DNA from: a bacterium
Lineage (GTDB): Bacteria; SZUA-182; SZUA-191; JAJRXT01
Reading direction: 5' to 3'
Assembly: GCA_024276125.1 (NCBI GenBank)
Contig: JAJRXT010000054.1
Coordinates: 1 to 43,956 of the forward strand
Length of the DNA: 43,956 nucleotides
This document shows, in pieces, positions 22,829-30,706 of the stretch. How positions within the stretch are numbered: position 1 is the stretch's first letter; each line of letters starts with the position of its first letter. The notes beneath the pieces were generated by a model. It searched no databases. It was not told the DNA's origin and worked only from the letters and a program-made list of their open reading frames with translations. The position numbers and the translations under genes are program-made.

Positions 22829-23674
22829 TTATTTTTGATAGATATACAATACCGATAAAACTACTAATTCCTCTACCGGATATTTTTTAAATTCAGCGTC
22901 TATATTATCTTTAATTTTAAAAAACTCTTCACGATTTTGCGTTAAAATTTTCTTTTTTACAGGCTTAAAACCAATTTCAGTAAAAAAATTTTCATAATCC
23001 AATGTCCTTAATCTATTTAAATTTGAAGGCGGATTTAGATAATTATTCCATGTTTTACGCTTATACTTAAGCATATTAAAGGGATATTTCTGGAAATGAT
23101 CACCCACATCTACAAAAGCTAGGAAATATCCATTTGGTTTTAATTTATTATAACATTCTGATAACAATTCTTTCACATCATCTATATGCTCTAATACAGA
23201 GGTAGAAAATATAAAGTCAAGAGAATTATCCTCTAAGCCAATGTGTTCCAACCTTGCAAAGTGCAGCTTATAAATATCTGTAGATAAATGGATTGAGCCG
23301 TTTTTTATTTCAGCTTTAAAATCATGCTCTGGATGTTTATTTTTGATCTTTTTTAAAAATTCAATAGAGAGCTTCGCTCTATCTTTTGCATAAGGGTCTA
23401 CTAAGTATATTTTGGAAGCCCCATGCAGATGATACAAAAAACCTATAGCGGCATTACCGCCAAAGCCAAGCTCCATAATGCTTTTATCCGCGAAATTATT
23501 AACCGGTAAATCTTTAATAGCGGCTAGGTAATTATTAATAAATTTTTCAGGATAAGCGGTTATACCCCCCGGTTTTATTATTAATGAGCGGTCTAACAAA
23601 AAGTCTGTCAGCTTCTTAGGCAACCGCCTTCTTATTAGCCTGGCGGTTATATAATGTAGGTCGCTTAAGTTCAT
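22829..23674 (-). CDS. Class I SAM-dependent methyltransferase
   Basis: 281 residues. Motif I is MELGFGGNAAIGF (67-79), with YLVDPYAKD as the acidic ribose-binding segment and FIFSTSVLEHIDD and LKPNGYFLAFVD as later motifs of the Methyltransf_11 type. The substrate is unknown. It is lysine- and AT-rich compared with the proline genes around it, and it interrupts proB...proA, so horizontal acquisition is possible. It lies 18 bp upstream of proA and would be co-transcribed with it. Confidence 0.8.
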   Translation of the reverse strand: MNLSDLHYITARLIRRRLPKKLTDFLLDRSLIIKPGGITAYPEKFINNYLAAIKDLPVNNFADKSIMELGFGGNAAIGFLYHLHGASKIYLVDPYAKDRAKLSIEFLKKIKNKHPEHDFKAEIKNGSIHLSTDIYKLHFARLEHIGLEDNSLDFIFSTSVLEHIDDVKELLSECYNKLKPNGYFLAFVDVGDHFQKYPFNMLKYKRKTWNNYLNPPSNLNRLRTLDYENFFTEIGFKPVKKKILTQNREEFFKIKDNIDAEFKKYPVEELVVLSVLYIYQK

Positions 23675-23696
23675 TATAAAAGTTATTCTGTCCCCC

Positions 23697-23789
23697 GTAG
23701 AAACCGACCTTTAGGTCGGCTATCCTTACATCAGACTTAAAAGACTTGCATCATACGCATAACAAGCCTACTTAAAAGTCGGCGGCTAC
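23697..23789. repeat. REP-like pair at the 3' end of the RAYT relic
   Basis: GTAG (23697-23700) precedes ACCGACCTTTAGGTCGG. A second hairpin (CCTACTTAAAAGTCGG-like, about 23766-23783) ends in CTAC (23786-23789). The RAYT reading frame stops with TAG inside this right foot. With the copy at 24156-24185 it brackets the transposase relic. Confidence 0.65.
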
Positions 23790-24143
23790 AGTTTCGTTTT
23801 GTCAAAAATTAATGAACCTGAAAAAGGATAGTCCCTGTAATTTGTTACCAATGCTTTACGTACCGGATTTCCCCAAATATAGCGAATTATATCTTTCAAG
23901 TTTTCTTCTTTTCTTATTACATGATCGTAATAACTGCGCTGCCATAATATATTATTAGCATATTTTTTAAAATGGTAAGAAGATTTTTGTTTAAATAATT
24001 TCATAAAGAGTTTTAACAAAACGTTCTTCTTTAAAATATTGTGTTCTATTGTGAGTACATATTGTTATAAAATAACTATAACTACCTGTATAATTGAAAA
24101 ACTTAAGTCTGGGTGATTTAGGGTATGTAGTAACTTTATTCAT
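23786..24143 (-). pseudogene. REP-associated tyrosine transposase (RAYT), internally deleted
   Basis: From ATG 24143 one frame gives PRLKFFNYTGSYSYFITICT and HNRTQYFKEERFVKTLYEII, the N-terminal Y1_Tnp motif region. It stops, and the next frame gives KYANNILWQRSYYDHVIRKE and YIWGNPVRKALVTNYRDYPF, the C-terminal region with the catalytic-Tyr segment. The expected middle part with the HUH motif (MPNHVH-like, about 60-70 residues) is missing. The relic is non-functional. It is flanked on both sides by REP-like palindromes, the typical REPtron layout, which identifies its former substrates. Confidence 0.8.
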
Positions 24144-24155
24144 TATTCTTACACC

Positions 24156-24185
24156 GTAGAGGCCGACCTAAAGGTCGGCGGCTAC
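24156..24185. repeat. REP-like palindrome forming the 3' end of the dGTPase gene
   Basis: GTAG (24156-24159) and CTAC (24182-24185) flank GCCGACCTAAAGGTCGGC (a perfect palindrome). The dGTPase reading frame ends inside it, at 24168, so codons for VAADL and the stop are repeat-derived. Confidence 0.7.
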
Positions 24186-25370
24186 AGCATCCATCTGATA
24201 ACCGAATTTCTTGGGTAAATATATATCTTTAAAGCAGTCGTAAAAATAATTATCCGTAATACCGGCGATAAAATCTTTAACGATTTCCGCCTTGTTTTGC
24301 GCTAAATAAGCGGGATTTTGTATATTATCCAAAAAATCGCGGTATATAGCAGAGTCCCTGTTTTCTTTTTCCAAATCCGCCATAAAATGTTCAAATAAAA
24401 AAGAAAACATTTTTTCAATTTTATCGGCCTCGGTTTTTATACGTTTATTTAGATAAATATATTGATAATTAAAATCTTTTAATTTAGTCAAGGCATCCGC
24501 TGCCGGCTCGCTAAAACCGATAGTTCTATTTTGCAGACTATAAACTATAACATCCTTTACCAGAGTATCAATTATTTTGCGGTTATTATCGCCCAAGATT
24601 CTAACGCAATCAGCCGGTAAATCCGCTCTTTTTATTAATTTTAGGGTAATGGCATCCTCAATATCACGTCCTATATAGCTTATAGTATCGGCTATTTTTA
24701 CCACGCAACCCTCATAGGTCATCGGGCGTAAGTCTATATCTTTACCCTTCTTTATTTTGCTGTTTAGCTCAAGTCTGTGTATATTCCAGTCTTTATGCCG
24801 GTTAGGAGTCAGATGCGTATTAGGGGTTTCCCCGTCGTGACAGAGTATACCGTCTATAACCTGTAAAGTTAAATTAAGCCCCCTGCCGTGATTTTCAATT
24901 TGATCTAAGAATATAACGCTTTGCACATTATGTAGAAATTTATTTATACCATATTTTTGACATATCTGCGATAAATATTCTTCGCCGTCATGACCAAACG
25001 GCGCATGACCGATATCATGACCCAAGGCAATTGCTTCTATTAAGTCTTCATTTAGGCCGAGAGATCGCCCGATCGTGCGTGATATTTTGGATAACAACTG
25101 TACATGAATCATACGGTGAGTTATATGATCGTTTTTGAACAGGTAGAAGACCTGCGTTTTGTCTATATAGCGCGAGAATGCGGCAGAATGCAGGATTCTA
25201 TCTGCATCGCGGTAGAATTTGGGACGCAGCTCGTCATCATCCGAAGCATCAACCGTTTTTCTTATACCTTCCGTACTTTTTACCGCCAATTTAGAAAGAA
25301 CCGCTTTTTCACGTTTTTCAGAGAATTTTTTTAATTTTTTTATAGTTGATAAGTCCATAATAAGAAACAT
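24168..25370 (-). CDS. dgt: dGTP triphosphohydrolase-like HD protein
   Basis: 400 residues. The HD-domain metal site is visible as THRMIHVQLLSKISRTIGRS (His89) and ALGHDIGHAPFGHDGE (His118, Asp119), with a later Asp in VVKIADTISYIGRD. This matches the deoxyguanosinetriphosphate triphosphohydrolase-like family, which hydrolyses dNTPs to the nucleoside and triphosphate. ATG 25370 overlaps the stop of the upstream zinc-ribbon gene as TAATG, supporting that start and translational coupling. The last codons derive from a REP-like element. Confidence 0.88.
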   Translation of the reverse strand: MFLIMDLSTIKKLKKFSEKREKAVLSKLAVKSTEGIRKTVDASDDDELRPKFYRDADRILHSAAFSRYIDKTQVFYLFKNDHITHRMIHVQLLSKISRTIGRSLGLNEDLIEAIALGHDIGHAPFGHDGEEYLSQICQKYGINKFLHNVQSVIFLDQIENHGRGLNLTLQVIDGILCHDGETPNTHLTPNRHKDWNIHRLELNSKIKKGKDIDLRPMTYEGCVVKIADTISYIGRDIEDAITLKLIKRADLPADCVRILGDNNRKIIDTLVKDVIVYSLQNRTIGFSEPAADALTKLKDFNYQYIYLNKRIKTEADKIEKMFSFLFEHFMADLEKENRDSAIYRDFLDNIQNPAYLAQNKAEIVKDFIAGITDNYFYDCFKDIYLPKKFGYQMDAVAADL

Positions 25371-25540
25371 TATTTATGGGTTAGGGTTTTATTAAACCTA
25401 AGCGGAGCTACTATGCGGTTAAATATAATCATTTCATCTTCCACATTACCGCAATTTATACAAACAGATACGTCAATAACTCCAAGCGTGGTATATACCC
25501 GTTCCCGGGACATATAGCCATTACATTTTATACAGCGCAT
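25370..25540 (-). CDS. 56-residue zinc-ribbon protein
   Basis: A short gene between proB and the dGTPase gene. It starts MRCIKCNGYMSRERV, with a second pair in CINCGNVEDE, so Cys3, Cys6, Cys27 and Cys30 form a CxxC...CxxC zinc ribbon; the C-terminus is basic. It starts four bases after the proB stop and its TAA overlaps the next ATG (TAATG). Such packing argues for a translated gene despite its size. I know no named family. A nucleic-acid-binding or regulatory role is a guess. Confidence 0.7.
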   Translation of the reverse strand: MRCIKCNGYMSRERVYTTLGVIDVSVCINCGNVEDEMIIFNRIVAPLRFNKTLTHK

Positions 25541-25544
25541 AATT

Positions 25545-26696
25545 TTAGACTAAAACCAGATTGTTACGGTGAATTATCTCATCATCGGGCTTATAATGAA
25601 GGATCATCTCAATTTCGCTGGAATTACAACCCTTTATTTTATCAATTTCATGAGAGGAATAATTAGTCAATCCGCGGGCTATTTCTTTTTTATCTATATC
25701 AACACAGCTTACCATATCGCCCACGCCAAATCTACCCCGAACGGCTAAAATCCCTGAAGGCAGCAGACTCCTGCCCTTTTTGCATAAGGCCAATTTTGCC
25801 CCCTCATCTAATATAATCATACCTTTAACTTTCAACACATGCGCAATCCAATGCTTACGGCTAGGTATTTGTTTTTTTTGGGCTAAAAATAAGGTACCCA
25901 CCTCGTCTGCATTAATAATCCGGCTGATTATACCCGGGCGATGACCATTTGCGATTATCGCAGGAATTCCGAAACAGGTTACGCTGCAAGCCGCTTGCAA
26001 CTTGCTAATCATACCGCCGGTACCGAATGCCCTTTCTTTACCCGCCAATTTATGTATATCATTATTTATGTGTTTTACCGTTTTAATAAGACGGGCGTTT
26101 TTATCTTTACAAGGATCGGCGGAACACAATCCGTCCACATCGGTTAATATAATCAACAAATCAGCCTCCGCCAGATTGCTGACTAAGGCGGACAGATTGT
26201 CATTATCACCCACTTTAATCTCTTCCACCACTACTGTATCGTTTTCATTGATAATGGGTATCACTTTATAATCAAGCAGGGTAAAAATGGTATGTCTGGC
26301 ATTAAGATAGCGTCGATGACAGGTTAGATCATCGCGGGTAAGCAGCACTTGGGCGCTACATATATCATGAGCATTAAATAATTTTTCATAGGCGTGCATA
26401 AGGCGGCTCTGCCCCACGGCGGCGGCGGCCTGCTTTAAGGATATTGAGAGACCGAATTTTTTTAGTCCCAATTTGGTGCGACCAGCCAGTACAGCGCCGG
26501 ATGATACCAAAATAACTTCCTTACCCTGACTGCGTATTTTGGCTATATCGGCGATCAAAGCCTGCATAAGCTCAAGATTTAAGCCATTTTCTACAGAGGC
26601 AAGCAGACGCGAGCCGATTTTAATTACAATACGCTTTACCCCGGCAAGGATGTCATGACGGGATATGATATTTTTATCAGCTAATTGGCAGCTCAT
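25545..26696 (-). CDS. proB: Glutamate 5-kinase ProB with PUA domain
   Basis: First step of proline synthesis, phosphorylating glutamate; target of proline feedback. 383 residues: an amino-acid-kinase domain with VKRIVIKIGSRLL, VSSGAVLAGRTKLG, PIINENDTV and GTGGMISKLQAA, followed by a C-terminal PUA domain (about 280-365, SLLPSGILAVRGRFGVGD). The length is that of two-domain ProB. It heads the group proB-zinc ribbon-dgt on the minus strand, with a MITE-like repeat directly upstream. Confidence 0.95.
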   Translation of the reverse strand: MSCQLADKNIISRHDILAGVKRIVIKIGSRLLASVENGLNLELMQALIADIAKIRSQGKEVILVSSGAVLAGRTKLGLKKFGLSISLKQAAAAVGQSRLMHAYEKLFNAHDICSAQVLLTRDDLTCHRRYLNARHTIFTLLDYKVIPIINENDTVVVEEIKVGDNDNLSALVSNLAEADLLIILTDVDGLCSADPCKDKNARLIKTVKHINNDIHKLAGKERAFGTGGMISKLQAACSVTCFGIPAIIANGHRPGIISRIINADEVGTLFLAQKKQIPSRKHWIAHVLKVKGMIILDEGAKLALCKKGRSLLPSGILAVRGRFGVGDMVSCVDIDKKEIARGLTNYSSHEIDKIKGCNSSEIEMILHYKPDDEIIHRNNLVLV

Positions 26697-26716
26697 TTAT
26701 AGTATGCCCTTTTTAC

Positions 26717-26906
26717 TGTAGGGTGGATTAAGGGGTTTTATACAACAGGTATTCTTATATAAATGAAGGACAATAATTTATTAAAAGATTACCCCGAATC
26801 AACCACTTATGCGGAGAGCGATGGTGGTGGGTCCGCAACTACAAGATAACGTATGCCTAACAGACATTTTTAACTCTTTCATAATACGGGCTTGACCCAC
26901 CCTACA
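26717..26906. repeat. MITE-like family-D element, copy 1
   Basis: A 190-bp non-coding element with inverted ends TGTAGGGTGG and CCACCCTACA. It shares long stretches with the copy at 37079-37268, including TTACCCCGAATC, GTGGTGGGTCCGCAACTA and ACTCTTTCATAATAC. It lies between proB and the lipoprotein gene. Confidence 0.75.
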
Positions 26907-26945
26907 ATTTAATTTAACTCGTTAAATATAAAATGGACAGCCATA

Positions 26946-29510
26946 TTAGGGGGATATGGGCGAGTCATCCGGCGTTTCAACGGTCTCTAGGATGATTTGT
27001 TTGTCGGATTCCTGGGCGATTTGCTCCCGATAGGCTTTGTATATAAGATAGTCGCTTACCCCTATATTGGTATCTTTTATAATGTTGCGCTCAAAATACT
27101 CAATATTCCCGTCTTTTTCCTTATAAAATGACCAATAAGACGCATAAGGTAACTCCAGCTTTATTTCTTCGGGCAGATAGCGTACTTTGTATCCTGCGGG
27201 TAATTTTATATTAACCCGTGTTTCCGTCCAGGATGTAGAGCCGAATTGTATAGGATAAATTCTCTTCTCACGGCTTACCAAAGACGCACCGCGTCCTACG
27301 CCCGGTAATTGAAATAATTTCAGGTCTCCGGCTGATTTTAAATAGCTGGGGCCGGAGTAGCTCATATTTATACTAACCGGCTGGTTGTTGTCTAACAGTC
27401 CGGTAATGGAATAATCAATCAACTTTCCGCCCGGATACATACTGTTTACTATTCCTTGCAGCATATACTTGCGCCTTATCGGCTTAGTAAATTTTAAACC
27501 GCGATAGCCTAAACTATAACTACCGGAAGTAATTAGTTTTGAATTGCCGATAACGCTGCCGTCAGGTTTTATCTTAAGCCCCACCTCTTTTATCATTTTG
27601 TTATTTTCAGCGCGAATAAGCGGCGTGCTTATAAAATCAGCGCCGGTTGGAAACATAACCAAAGCCTCGCGTTGTTGAATACTATCAGGCATTTCATAAA
27701 AGCCGCAAGTCTCAGAAGTTGCATCCAGCCAGACCAGTTTTTCATTAAACTTAGCAACAGCAATACAATGATCAAATTGCAGCATAGGAATCTCCTGCTG
27801 TACGCGGCCGTTATCGCGGGTACTGATCAGCGCCAAATATGCTTCAATCCCGGCCTCACGCAGCATGGATACCAGTAAAATAGCCTGATCTTTACAATCG
27901 CCGTATTTATTTTTAAATATTTCCGCCGCCTTATGCGGTTTGTAGCCGGATACGCCGTATTCCAAGCCTACATAACGAATTTCTGCGGCTACAAATTGAA
28001 AAATCTTGGCCGCCTTATCTTCGGGTGTATGCACCCCTGCGGTAAGCTCAGCCACTTTTTGCTTGATCGCATCATCTATTTCAAATTGGTCTTTGGCCAA
28101 TTTCTGAAACCAAACGCTGATTTCTTGCCAGCTTTCAAATGAGGATACCATAATAAACGGTGAGATATCCGTCCAGGGAGGCATTAGAGGCTCCGGTATC
28201 ATTTCCGGCATATCTTTTATTTCCCAGATATATATACGGCGACCGCGGGTATTTGTAATCTGCGGAAGCGTGTCTTTTAGTCTGATATATTGTATGTTAG
28301 GTTTGCGCTCTTTGGGAATATCTAAAACAATACGCTGTAATATCTGCGGCTCGTGATGCTGTAATCCTATAGCAAATTGAAAGTCATCCCCATTGATTAA
28401 TTCGCTTGACTCAATCGTGGCGATATATTCGATAACAGAACCGGCCACTACCTCCGGCATAGAAATAATTTTGGCTTTTACATTGCTATACAATGGAAAA
28501 CCGGCCCAGGGGGTAAGATCGCGCATACCCTTTTTACCTACATTTATAATAGTTCCGTCTTGTTTTATGGTTCTGGCCATATGTACGGTAATGCTTTGAT
28601 GACTGGAATCATAATTTAATCTCACCTCGCCGAAGCTTTTACCGCGATCATTTAACACTTTAATAAGTCTATGTATACGCGTACTCATGGTGTTATTTTT
28701 GCGTATACTGTATATAACCTCATCTAAGAGGATTACGGCGCCTGCTTCAGGGTATTTATCCTCGCCGGGTGCATTTTTGATAAGCCGGCTTACTTCTTTA
28801 TCTTTAATATTAATAAGCTGCACCAAACCGGACGGGGATTCTATAGACTCCAATTGTTTTTGGGCAAGTCCGGCCAGTTTATCTTCAGGGTTTATAGTAA
28901 CAGCCTGCCGGTAATATTCCTGCGCCTCTTCGTATAGTTCCTTTTTTTCCTTTAATAATCCCAGATAATATTTTACTTCCTGATTATCGGGTTTTAATTT
29001 ATTTAATTTTTCCCAAGCGGCAAGGGATTCGTTTATTTTACCGGCTTTATAATATGACAGCGCCAGCCGATGCCATAAATCAGTGGAAATATTGCCTTTA
29101 TCAATTAATGGCTTTAGTATATCAACAGCCTTGTTGTATTTACCCTGCTGATAGTAAATCTCACTCAGGCTGGCTCTGGCGTTGGTTGAATTATAATGGC
29201 TGTCTATGGCTTTTTGATAGGCTGCTATACTCTTTTTGGCTAATCGCCGGCTTTGTGCCTGATAAGCTAAACCAAGCAGGCATTGTAATTCTGGGTTAGG
29301 AGATTGGGACAAGCTTTGTTCCAGCTTATCTATAGCTTTATCAATTTGATCCGCCAGAATAAGTTTTTCACTTTCAGCTAATACCTGCTCTTGGCTGGGT
29401 TTTTTGATAAGCGTACAACCGGTTACTAAAAATAAACAAACAGCGATGCCGCAGCTTATCAACCGGTGGAATATTATAAAATAGTTTTTGCTTGCCTTAT
29501 TGTATTGCAT
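26946..29510 (-). CDS. TPR-DUF3857-transglutaminase lipoprotein
   Basis: 854 residues. A lipoprotein signal (VCLFLVTGCTLIKK, lipobox Cys) is followed by several TPR units (about 40-220), a DUF3857 domain (about 250-430, with IHRLIKVLNDRG) and a transglutaminase-like domain. The catalytic triad of the last is visible as Cys in NKYGDCKDQA, His in LQFDHCIAV and Asp in VWLDATSE. The C-terminal part is beta-rich. DUF3857-transglutaminase proteins are common in Bacteroidota and other Gram-negatives and are thought to act in the periplasm; a substrate is not known. It has no close operon partner. Confidence 0.85.
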   Translation of the reverse strand: MQYNKASKNYFIIFHRLISCGIAVCLFLVTGCTLIKKPSQEQVLAESEKLILADQIDKAIDKLEQSLSQSPNPELQCLLGLAYQAQSRRLAKKSIAAYQKAIDSHYNSTNARASLSEIYYQQGKYNKAVDILKPLIDKGNISTDLWHRLALSYYKAGKINESLAAWEKLNKLKPDNQEVKYYLGLLKEKKELYEEAQEYYRQAVTINPEDKLAGLAQKQLESIESPSGLVQLINIKDKEVSRLIKNAPGEDKYPEAGAVILLDEVIYSIRKNNTMSTRIHRLIKVLNDRGKSFGEVRLNYDSSHQSITVHMARTIKQDGTIINVGKKGMRDLTPWAGFPLYSNVKAKIISMPEVVAGSVIEYIATIESSELINGDDFQFAIGLQHHEPQILQRIVLDIPKERKPNIQYIRLKDTLPQITNTRGRRIYIWEIKDMPEMIPEPLMPPWTDISPFIMVSSFESWQEISVWFQKLAKDQFEIDDAIKQKVAELTAGVHTPEDKAAKIFQFVAAEIRYVGLEYGVSGYKPHKAAEIFKNKYGDCKDQAILLVSMLREAGIEAYLALISTRDNGRVQQEIPMLQFDHCIAVAKFNEKLVWLDATSETCGFYEMPDSIQQREALVMFPTGADFISTPLIRAENNKMIKEVGLKIKPDGSVIGNSKLITSGSYSLGYRGLKFTKPIRRKYMLQGIVNSMYPGGKLIDYSITGLLDNNQPVSINMSYSGPSYLKSAGDLKLFQLPGVGRGASLVSREKRIYPIQFGSTSWTETRVNIKLPAGYKVRYLPEEIKLELPYASYWSFYKEKDGNIEYFERNIIKDTNIGVSDYLIYKAYREQIAQESDKQIILETVETPDDSPISP

Positions 29511-29627
29511 AAACTAAAATTTAACATACTATTTATCATAAAATCAAGCCCTATGTTTTTTTGATTGTTTTGGTTATCTTATAATTTAAGGGGAGTTCAA
29601 TATAAAAGTTATTGATTTTATTAGCCC

Positions 29628-29656
29628 GTAGGGGCTGGTTTGAAACCAGCCCCTAC
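29628..29656. repeat. Perfect REP-like palindrome
   Basis: A perfect 29-bp hairpin from GTAG (29628-29631) to CTAC (29653-29656): arms GTAGGGGCTGGTTT and AAACCAGCCCCTAC around a central G. A partial copy begins at 43939. Confidence 0.7.
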
Positions 29657-29674
29657 AAATAAGAAATATTGTAA

Positions 29675-29759
29675 GCCATCATTCTTGAATGAAGCGAAGC
29701 GCAATGAAGATCTGCTCGCATAGCGAGTAGATTCTTCGGCCTTCGGCCTCAGAATGACA
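29675..29759. repeat. Family-B repeat, inverted orientation
   Basis: CATTCTTGAATGAAGCGAAG at the left and CTTCGGCCTCAGAATGACA at the right. Read on the minus strand it matches the other family-B copies. It lies just upstream of the HepT/MntA pair and could affect its promoter region. Confidence 0.7.
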
Positions 29760-29787
29760 GGCAAATAAAATACGGAGGCAAAGTATA

Positions 29788-30210
29788 ATGGCTCTTGATT
29801 TGAGTAGTTTAAAACAAGCGTTAACCTCTCTTAAGACAGCCGTCTCAGTGGTGGAATCGGCACAGGAAAACGATGAATTCAGCACAGATATGATTGATAC
29901 GATAAAAGCGGGGGTGATTCAGAATTTTGAGTTTTCCTATGAATTGTGCTGGAAATTCATACAACGCTGGATAAGAATAAATAAAACTCCCGAAGAAGCC
30001 AACCCTCATACGCGTAAGGATTTGTTCAGGCTGGCGGCCAGATACGGCTTGATTGATTCGCCTGTAAAATGGTTTGAGTACGGCGAGGCCAGGAACATCA
30101 CCGCCCATACCTATAATAAGGAAAAGGCTGACATAGTCTTTGAAGCGGCGCTTCGTTTTCTGGATGATGCCCGCTATTTGTTTAATCAGTTAGAAAAGTA
30201 CAATGATTAA
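29788..30210 (+). CDS. HepT-like toxin (HI0074-type, HEPN fold)
   Basis: 140 residues, all-alpha. The motif ARNITAHTYNK gives Arg102, His107 and Tyr109, the Rx4HxY signature of HepT RNase toxins, in which Tyr is AMPylated by the partner MntA. FEFSYELCWKFIQRW and GEARN place it in the HI0074 nucleotidyltransferase-substrate-binding group. CGGAGG lies ten bases before ATG. Its end overlaps the nucleotidyltransferase gene by eight bases. Known members of the family form type VII toxin-antitoxin systems; activity here is inferred. Confidence 0.85.
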   Translation: MALDLSSLKQALTSLKTAVSVVESAQENDEFSTDMIDTIKAGVIQNFEFSYELCWKFIQRWIRINKTPEEANPHTRKDLFRLAARYGLIDSPVKWFEYGEARNITAHTYNKEKADIVFEAALRFLDDARYLFNQLEKYND

Positions 30211-30523
30211 CCTTGAGAAAAAATATTTAAATGAAATAAAACGTATTTTGCGACTCCATGCGCCGGAATTTGAGGTGCGGGCGTATGGCTCGCGGGTGAA
30301 CGGTTCTGCGGAAAAATACTCTGATCTTGATCTGGCGCTAGTCGTAGATTCCTTAATAGACTGGCGCAAAATCATAACGCTTAAAAACGCATTCTCCGAA
30401 TCCAATCTGCCGATTATAATAGATATAGTAGACTGGCATAGCCTAAAACCGGCCTTTAAGAAACTTATTGCGCAGGAATATGAGGTAATACAAGAAGCGG
30501 CAAAACAAAGTAATCAGTCATAA
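30203..30523 (+). CDS. MntA-like minimal nucleotidyltransferase (antitoxin)
   Basis: 106 residues with AYGSRVNGSAEKYSDLDLAL, exactly the GSx10DxD motif (Gly29, Ser30, Asp41, Asp43) of MNT-domain proteins. As MntA it would transfer AMP from ATP to Tyr109 of the overlapping upstream HepT-like protein and so neutralise it. It starts at ATG 30203 inside the end of the upstream gene. A stable hairpin follows the stop. Confidence 0.87.
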   Translation: MINLEKKYLNEIKRILRLHAPEFEVRAYGSRVNGSAEKYSDLDLALVVDSLIDWRKIITLKNAFSESNLPIIIDIVDWHSLKPAFKKLIAQEYEVIQEAAKQSNQS

Positions 30524-30527
30524 TTGA

Positions 30528-30555
30528 TGTGTCGGCTTGTCCTCAAGCCGACACA
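30528..30555 (+). terminator. Hairpin after the HepT/MntA pair
   Basis: Perfect 12-bp arms TGTGTCGGCTTG and CAAGCCGACACA with a 4-base loop, starting five bases after the stop codon, and a TTTTT stretch a few bases beyond. Probable Rho-independent terminator, although GTGTCGG palindromes recur elsewhere (32494, 43720). Confidence 0.6.
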
Positions 30556-30571
30556 TAAGACTTTTTATAAC

Positions 30572-30654
30572 TGTCATTCTGAGGCGAAGGCCGAAGAATC
30601 TGCACACAACAGCGAGTAGATTCTTCACTCCACTTCGTTTCATTCAGAATGACA
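30572..30654. repeat. Family-B repeat
   Basis: TGTCATTCTGAGGCGAAGGC at the left and CATTCAGAATGACA at the right, 83 bp, with the internal AGCGAGTAGATTCTTCACTC. It lies between the mntA-like gene and the metallo-hydrolase gene. Confidence 0.75.
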
Positions 30655-30706
30655 AACTTAAAACCTATTATAGAAACATCAAGAAAATAACAGATAAAGG
30701 TATGTT

